Source: Paenibacillus sp. E222 (lineage in GTDB: Bacteria; Bacillota; Bacilli; Paenibacillales; Paenibacillaceae). From it: DNA of 64,000 nucleotides. Position 1 is the first letter of the stretch. Every line of letters begins with the position of its first letter. Below are positions 63,082 to 64,000 of the stretch, one piece after another. The notes under the pieces are model-generated. The model did not search any database. It saw only the letters and a list, made by a program, of their open reading frames with translations, and was not told where the DNA came from. The position numbers and the translations under genes were made by a program. The DNA is taken from assembly GCF_013401555.1 (NCBI RefSeq), contig NZ_CP058552.1, positions 558,001 to 622,000 on the forward strand, written 5' to 3'.

Positions 63082-63110
63082 TTGCAAAAAATTACAGCCT
63101 GTGGTATACT
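63082..63110 (+). promoter_or_regulatory. Strong sigma-A type promoter
   Basis: TTGCAA (63082-63087), 17-bp spacer, TATACT (63105-63110). Expected start near 63117. No protein gene follows on this strand. Confidence 0.75.
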
Positions 63111-63116
63111 ATAAGA

Positions 63117-63408
63117 GTTGGTAATTAAACAACCTCATATGATTTTCTGTCTTCTTTAAACCCCGGAATATTTTCTTCATGCTGCGACCGCAGCGAATAT
63201 GCACATTAACCTATGAAGATTGAAGAACCTGAATCACAATAACCCGGTAGTACAGAGTTTCACAAGATGTTCCCATTCACACTGGCGCGGTCATCGGAGC
63301 CGCAAGGACAAAAGAGAGGTAGGGCTTTTGTTGTTTTGGATGTCACTTATTCTTGAGAAGATTGAAAACATAAACAAAGCACCCGGAATTGGGTTCCGGG
63401 TGTTTTTC
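63117..63408 (+). ncRNA. Candidate stand-alone RNA of unknown family
   Basis: A transcript of about 290 nt is delimited by the promoter at 63082 and the terminator GCACCCGGAA...TTCCGGGTGT-TTTT (63379-63408). It contains a small hairpin GCTGCGACCGCAGC at about 63182-63195. No gene with a ribosome binding site lies inside and the next gene is on the other strand. I looked for signatures of SRP RNA, tmRNA, RNase P RNA, T-boxes and common riboswitches and saw none; 6S RNA cannot be excluded by eye. Confidence 0.5.
63379..63408 (+). terminator. Terminator of the candidate RNA
   Basis: GCACCCGGAA (63379-63388) and TTCCGGGTGT (63394-63403), followed by TTTT. Confidence 0.85.
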
Positions 63409-63443
63409 CATGTCCATTTTTAATAAATAGTGTCCAAACAGCC

Positions 63444-63474
63444 AAAAGGCACCGATACAATCTCGGTGCCTTTC
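63444..63474 (-). terminator. Terminator after the YjcZ-like gene
   Basis: AAAGGCACCGA (63445-63455) and TCGGTGCCTTT (63463-63473) form a perfect 11-bp stem; TTTTGG follows on the minus strand. Confidence 0.85.
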
Positions 63475-63522
63475 AACGGAGTTGTATGGATCAACTCCCT
63501 AATACAGTTGCTGTTGCACAAT

Positions 63523-63828
63523 TTAGATAAACATTGTTTTGGAGATAATAACCAACAGGATGAACAGTACGAGAATCGTACCCATCGATCCCCAGCTTCC
63601 CCCGCCGTGTCCATAGGAAGTTCCACAACCTTGGTGGTAACCGTGCAGCATTGGCGCATGATTGGGATGATGAGCGTATCCGTAGCCATAGCCCGCTGGC
63701 ATTGTTCCACAACCATACCCGTACCCATGCATTTCATGACCTGTGTATCCATGCATGTGCTCATACCCTCCCACGTATCCGTATACGTGTCCCTGTCCGT
63801 TCGGTGAATTCGGTTTTACTTCGCTCAT
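63523..63828 (-). CDS. YjcZ-like Gly/Tyr/His-rich sporulation-associated protein
   Basis: A 101-residue protein in two parts. Residues 1-75 are extremely rich in Gly, Tyr and His, with MHGY-type repeats (HMHGYTGHEMHGYGYG, AGYGYGYAHHPNH). The C-terminus SMGTILVLFILLVIISKTMFI is a membrane anchor matching the short YjcZ/YosA-type domain of spore proteins. Start ATG follows TTAAGGAGGAATGAACA. A CATAGCTTA sequence upstream fits the -10 of SigE/SigK promoters (CATAnnnTA), which would suit expression in the mother cell, but no good -35 is seen. The His-rich part could bind metals. Confidence 0.8.
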   Translation of the reverse strand: MSEVKPNSPNGQGHVYGYVGGYEHMHGYTGHEMHGYGYGCGTMPAGYGYGYAHHPNHAPMLHGYHQGCGTSYGHGGGSWGSMGTILVLFILLVIISKTMFI

Positions 63829-63955
63829 TGTTCATTCCTCCTTAACATTTGCCTACACCCCTAAGCTATGTATTATGCCTACCTCTGGACCGGGCTATGG
63901 CCCTACTTTGACAAAATAGGCGTTTTCACTATGGATATAGGCTTGTCCTTAAACC

Positions 63956-63983
63956 AAAAAAAACCCCACCGGTTAAGGCGGAG
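63956..63983 (-). terminator. Terminator of a gene beyond the right edge
   Basis: Minus-strand CTCCGCC (63983-63977) pairs with GGTGGGG (63970-63964, with G-U pairs), followed by eight T (63963-63956). It should end a leftward gene that lies outside the window. Confidence 0.65.
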
Positions 63984-64000
63984 TTCAACACATTATACCC

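Larger units (their letters stand above)
62948..63522. other. Gene-poor region with a strong promoter and a candidate RNA
   Basis: 575 bp with no convincing coding gene. It holds the sigma factor promoter, a strong plus-strand promoter (63082-63110), a candidate RNA of about 290 nt and two terminators. A frame from TTG 63220 runs through the terminator hairpin and lacks a ribosome binding site, so I do not call it. Confidence 0.5.

Noticed and set aside
63117..63408. Known riboswitch, T-box or SRP RNA
   Set aside because: None of the conserved cores that I know (purine J2/3, T-box AGGGTGG, SRP GGAAGG, SAM, TPP, c-di-GMP) is present, and there is no downstream gene in the same orientation.
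63220..63423. 67-codon frame on the plus strand starting at TTG
   Set aside because: It lacks a ribosome binding site, runs through a clear intrinsic terminator and has no recognisable composition; the region is better explained as a non-coding RNA.

Overview
The window looks like chromosomal DNA of a spore-forming Firmicute of the Paenibacillus type. Almost every gene has a strong GGAGG-type ribosome binding site, intrinsic terminators are frequent, xpt-pbuX sits behind a guanine riboswitch, there is a YesM/YesN-type sensor and AraC regulator beside a sugar ABC transporter, and there is a YjcZ-like spore-associated protein. I saw no rRNA, tRNA, CRISPR array or intact insertion sequence.

Layout. 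1-5409 (minus): an operon with two VgrG/gpD-like spike proteins, a DUF4280 PAAR-like tip protein, a pentapeptide-repeat protein and two small accessory proteins; it runs off the left edge. 5692-9464: a small membrane protein, the xanthine salvage pair xpt-pbuX with riboswitch, and mscL. 9753-22819: mostly single housekeeping or stress genes (Nudix, TrmB-type regulator, zinc-ribbon protein, UvrD-type helicase, alcohol dehydrogenase, Gfo/Idh oxidoreductase, acetyltransferase, stalk-domain protein, RidA, VanY-type carboxypeptidase). 23137-27408: a SNF2 helicase paired with a very GC-rich SWIM zinc-finger gene. 27695-28147: CheW. 28405-41410 (all minus): a large catabolic block with a dipeptide-type ABC transporter, an M20 hydrolase, a PucR regulator, an Asp/Glu-type racemase, an M29-like aminopeptidase, AroM and DUF1177. 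41639-44365: a reductase-hydrolase fusion and its TetR repressor, with matching operators. 44822-52050: a sugar ABC transporter and divergent two-component system. 52216-59616: ACR3-like efflux, a possible type I toxin-like small gene, TspO, RidA, an NAD(P)-binding protein, an MFS carrier, an orphan histidine kinase and a PAP2 protein. 59609-63828: an HD-GYP protein, an anti-sigma/ECF sigma pair, a candidate stand-alone RNA and the YjcZ-like gene.

The observations I rate highest are: (i) a 41-codon gene at 53409-53534 whose ribosome binding site and start codon are locked in a hairpin and whose stop codon overlaps a bidirectional terminator, like a type I toxin; (ii) two copies of a 193-bp four-box intergenic element with identical 50/85/50 box spacing; (iii) the VgrG/DUF4280 spike-and-cargo operon in a Gram-positive with no sheath or tube genes in view; (iv) the DUF1177-AroM-peptidase-racemase-PucR-Dpp-M20 block, which reads as one uncharacterised uptake and degradation pathway; (v) a leaderless TetR gene whose promoter is its own operator. 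All functional statements rest on reading motifs by eye; no database search was run.
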